7,746 bases of DNA from Dehalococcoidia bacterium UBA1332 (GTDB lineage Bacteria > Chloroflexota > Dehalococcoidia > Lucifugimonadales > Lucifugimonadaceae), in NCBI GenBank assembly GCA_002306745.1, contig DBSW01000030.1, forward strand, positions 1 through 7,746. Direction: 5' to 3'. Below are positions 6,181 through 7,746 of this stretch, piece by piece. Position numbers and translations under genes: made by a program. The notes below the pieces were generated by a model. That model searched no databases. It had not been told where the DNA came from and saw nothing but the letters and a program-made list of their open reading frames with translations. Position 1 is the first letter of the stretch, and each line of letters starts with the position of its first letter.

Positions 6181-7335
6181 TTGATTACCATTCGTTTCCA
6201 GAGATATCTCATCGTACTAATATTTCTCGGTGCTCTGTTTACATGCAATATGGTACATAGTGAACTGAACACAGAGCGGGAAGGGTACTTGAATAAAGCT
6301 AAGTTAGTGGCGACAGAACTAAGGGAATCCGAGAACTACTACGATCAGATAGCTGGCGCTGGCACCTTAGTCGAATTCGGGGACAAGGAAGCATTACAAT
6401 TCATTGCTGATAATTTGAACCACACGGATTGGGTGTTAATGAGATCAGCTATAGACACTTTAATTAGTGTACGTCACCCCTCTGGCGTGGACGTGATGTA
6501 CAAAGCGGCAGAGACGATTAAAGAAACTGTCTTTCTAAAATTCTTAACAGAATCACTGTCCTTTAAGGCTCGAGAAGACATGGGTGAGTTTCTTGTAGAC
6601 CTGTTAGAAGTGGATGATCAGTGGGTAAAGAAGTATGCAATGCAAGCCATCGATTTTATCGATTTTGATGGAAAGCAAGAAATTCTAAATAGGTTGGTTG
6701 AATCAAATACAAGCGATCCCATTGTTAGAGCCTATGCCTCCATGGCTTTGATTAGTTCAGATTCCACCGCCGAGGATGTTAAGCGGTTAATTAAGATGGC
6801 TAAAGAAGGGGACTCATCAGCCCAAGAGGCTGCAGCGGTAGCTTTGGGTAGAGTAGATTCAAAGGAGACTAGGCAAACTCTCAGAGTTTTGAGGAATAGT
6901 AAGTACCCAAAGGTTTCTATGGCCGCATTAGCGAGCGAAGTGGGTTATGGTATTCAAGATGCCAAAGATCGTTTGATAGATATAATGACTGCTGGTAAAG
7001 GATTGGATCCTTCCGTCGCGGCAGCAAGCCTGAGAAGGATTCCTGTGAGGATTTCGGATTCAGTGACAAAGGAGTTAATTGCGTGTTGTAAGGTGTCCTC
7101 AGATGTGGGTACTAGAATTCTGGAGGCATGGTCTAATATGCCCGAAATTCCCGCTCACATTTATAAGTGGGGTTTAGAAAATGAAAATCCTGACATCAAA
7201 CTACAAGGAATTTGGCTTGTGGGACAAACTGGAGCCAATGAGTATCTTTCGAAGGTTGTCCATGCAATGGATGACAGTGATCCCGGGATTAGAGGCATGG
7301 CGGCGTGGTCAACCGTAATGCTATTACAGCAATAA
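6181..7335 (+). CDS. Exported HEAT-repeat protein
   Basis: From the TTG at 6181 the protein is 384 residues. Residues 1-27 form a Sec signal peptide (basic ITIRFQR, hydrophobic YLIVLIFLGALF, likely cleavage after VHS). The rest, from about 50 to the end, is a run of roughly ten helical-hairpin units of about 30 residues with HEAT/PBS-lyase-like spacing. Examples are DPIVRAYASMAL (179-190), SAQEAAAVALGRVDS (213-227), DPSVAAASLRRIPV (276-289), NPDIKLQGIWLVGQTGA (336-352) and DPGIRGMAAWSTVMLL (367-382), each starting with the usual D/N-P or small-residue cap. HEAT solenoids are protein-binding scaffolds; with an export signal this one should act in the periplasm or at a membrane face. Lying between the DUF1302 and DUF1329 genes, it may dock the envelope components together (inference). 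A Cys at 22 in LFTC is a poor lipobox, so a lipoprotein is possible but less likely. No strong promoter lies in the 64 bp after the terminator; TGTTAAACT (6132-6140) is a weak extended -10 candidate. Confidence 0.88.
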   Translation: MITIRFQRYLIVLIFLGALFTCNMVHSELNTEREGYLNKAKLVATELRESENYYDQIAGAGTLVEFGDKEALQFIADNLNHTDWVLMRSAIDTLISVRHPSGVDVMYKAAETIKETVFLKFLTESLSFKAREDMGEFLVDLLEVDDQWVKKYAMQAIDFIDFDGKQEILNRLVESNTSDPIVRAYASMALISSDSTAEDVKRLIKMAKEGDSSAQEAAAVALGRVDSKETRQTLRVLRNSKYPKVSMAALASEVGYGIQDAKDRLIDIMTAGKGLDPSVAAASLRRIPVRISDSVTKELIACCKVSSDVGTRILEAWSNMPEIPAHIYKWGLENENPDIKLQGIWLVGQTGANEYLSKVVHAMDDSDPGIRGMAAWSTVMLLQQ

Positions 7336-7488
7336 TTAGGCTCAAGAAGCAAGATGCCTCACAGATCTGCGGGAATTTTTTGACCGTAAAAAGATTATAG
7401 GGTTAGTGGGCTGTTTTTTTTTGTTGAACAAAGGTAGTACTGTAGATTCAAGCTTCTCTATGCCTTTTAGGGAACTGATATCATTTAA

Positions 7489-7494
7489 AAGGAG
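7489..7494 (+). promoter_or_regulatory. Ribosome binding site that fixes the GTG start of the DUF1329 gene
   Basis: AAGGAG lies 7 nt before the GTG at 7502, joined by an unbroken run of seven T's. The GTG start places a signal peptide exactly at the N-terminus, which supports it. Confidence 0.8.
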
Positions 7495-7501
7495 TTTTTT
7501 T

Positions 7502-7746
7502 GTGACTATTTCGGGTAAATTTTTCGGATCAGGTGGCAAACAGATTCTTCTTTTCGGGTGGCTTTTGATGGTAAGCGGAGCGATAGTGGCCAGCGAATTC
7601 GAACTAGACTTGGAGGCTTTGGGGGAAATGGCGCCACCTCCGGGAAGCGTCATTGGTTTGGATAATATCGAACAATATGAACAACTAATTGATCCAGAAT
7701 TCGCTGACTTGGTGAGAAAGGGTTGGGTCACAGTAAAAACCGGCGA
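7502..7746 (+). CDS. DUF1329 family periplasmic protein (partial, N-terminus only)
   Basis: Eighty-one codons from a GTG start are present before the right edge. Residues 1-31 form a signal peptide (hydrophobic ILLFGWLLMVSGAIVA, cleavage near residue 30 or 31). The mature start then shows the typical DUF1329 opening: PPPGSVIGLDNIEQYEQLI (45-63) followed by DLVRKGWVTVKTG (69-81). Family members are usually about 400-460 residues, so most of the protein lies outside. DUF1329 genes commonly sit next to DUF1302 genes, and the product is thought to act in the periplasm or at the outer membrane; its biochemical role is not established. Here the gene follows the HEAT-repeat gene after a 166-bp gap that has a run of nine T's (7414-7422) but no clear hairpin before it, so co-transcription with the HEAT gene is likely. 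The call rests on the N-terminal motif and on context. Confidence 0.82.
   Translation, partial: MTISGKFFGSGGKQILLFGWLLMVSGAIVASEFELDLEALGEMAPPPGSVIGLDNIEQYEQLIDPEFADLVRKGWVTVKTG

Noticed and set aside
6238..6249. Lipobox around Cys22 of the HEAT-repeat protein (LFTC)
   Set aside because: Thr at -1 and Phe at -2 fit the lipobox poorly, and a signal peptidase I site after VHS is available a few residues on.
7374..7422. Terminator after the HEAT-repeat gene based on the T runs at 7374-7380 and 7414-7422
   Set aside because: No stable G-C stem could be found directly before either run; the AGATCT palindrome at 7361-7366 is too short to fold.
7342..7731. Minus-strand open frame of 129 codons at the right end
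   Set aside because: It overlaps the DUF1329 start antisense and has no family likeness; the plus strand has the ribosome binding site, signal peptide and family motif.

Overview
The window looks like chromosomal DNA of a Gram-negative bacterium. It encodes an outer-membrane beta-barrel with a Sec signal and a C-terminal Phe, two further exported proteins, and a 12-helix RND pump. The DUF1302/DUF1329/RND combination is best known from Proteobacteria, and I infer a (possibly marine) gammaproteobacterium. Base composition is moderate, by eye somewhat below 50 % GC. No mobile element, CRISPR array, tRNA or rRNA was seen.

Layout. Positions 1-465 (minus strand) hold an HpaC-type flavin reductase that runs off the left edge just before its C-terminus. 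Positions 466-1062 are a long divergent intergenic region with only weak promoter-like or structured elements and two doubtful mini-ORFs. From 1063 to the right edge there is a plus-strand cluster: an RND/MMPL-family transporter (1063-3441, TTG start); a 214-bp gap with a very good sigma70-type promoter and a strong hairpin at the predicted transcript 5' end; a DUF1302 outer-membrane protein (3656-6064); an intrinsic terminator (6088-6116); an exported HEAT-repeat protein (6181-7335, TTG start); and the N-terminus of a DUF1329 protein (7502-7746, GTG start, cut by the right edge).

How the genes may work together. DUF1302, DUF1329 and RND genes recur together in Proteobacteria, often with a YCF48-type beta-propeller protein; that is recalled knowledge, not checked here. 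The set can be read as a trans-envelope apparatus: a proton-driven inner-membrane pump, a periplasmic HEAT solenoid, a periplasmic DUF1329 protein and an outer-membrane barrel, moving some hydrophobic compound. The cargo cannot be read from the sequence. The flavin reductase next door would supply reduced flavin to a two-component monooxygenase, hinting at catabolism or modification of an organic substrate. The most notable points are the HEAT gene lying between the DUF1302 and DUF1329 genes, the own promoter and terminator of the barrel gene inside the cluster, and the non-ATG starts of all cluster genes except the barrel.
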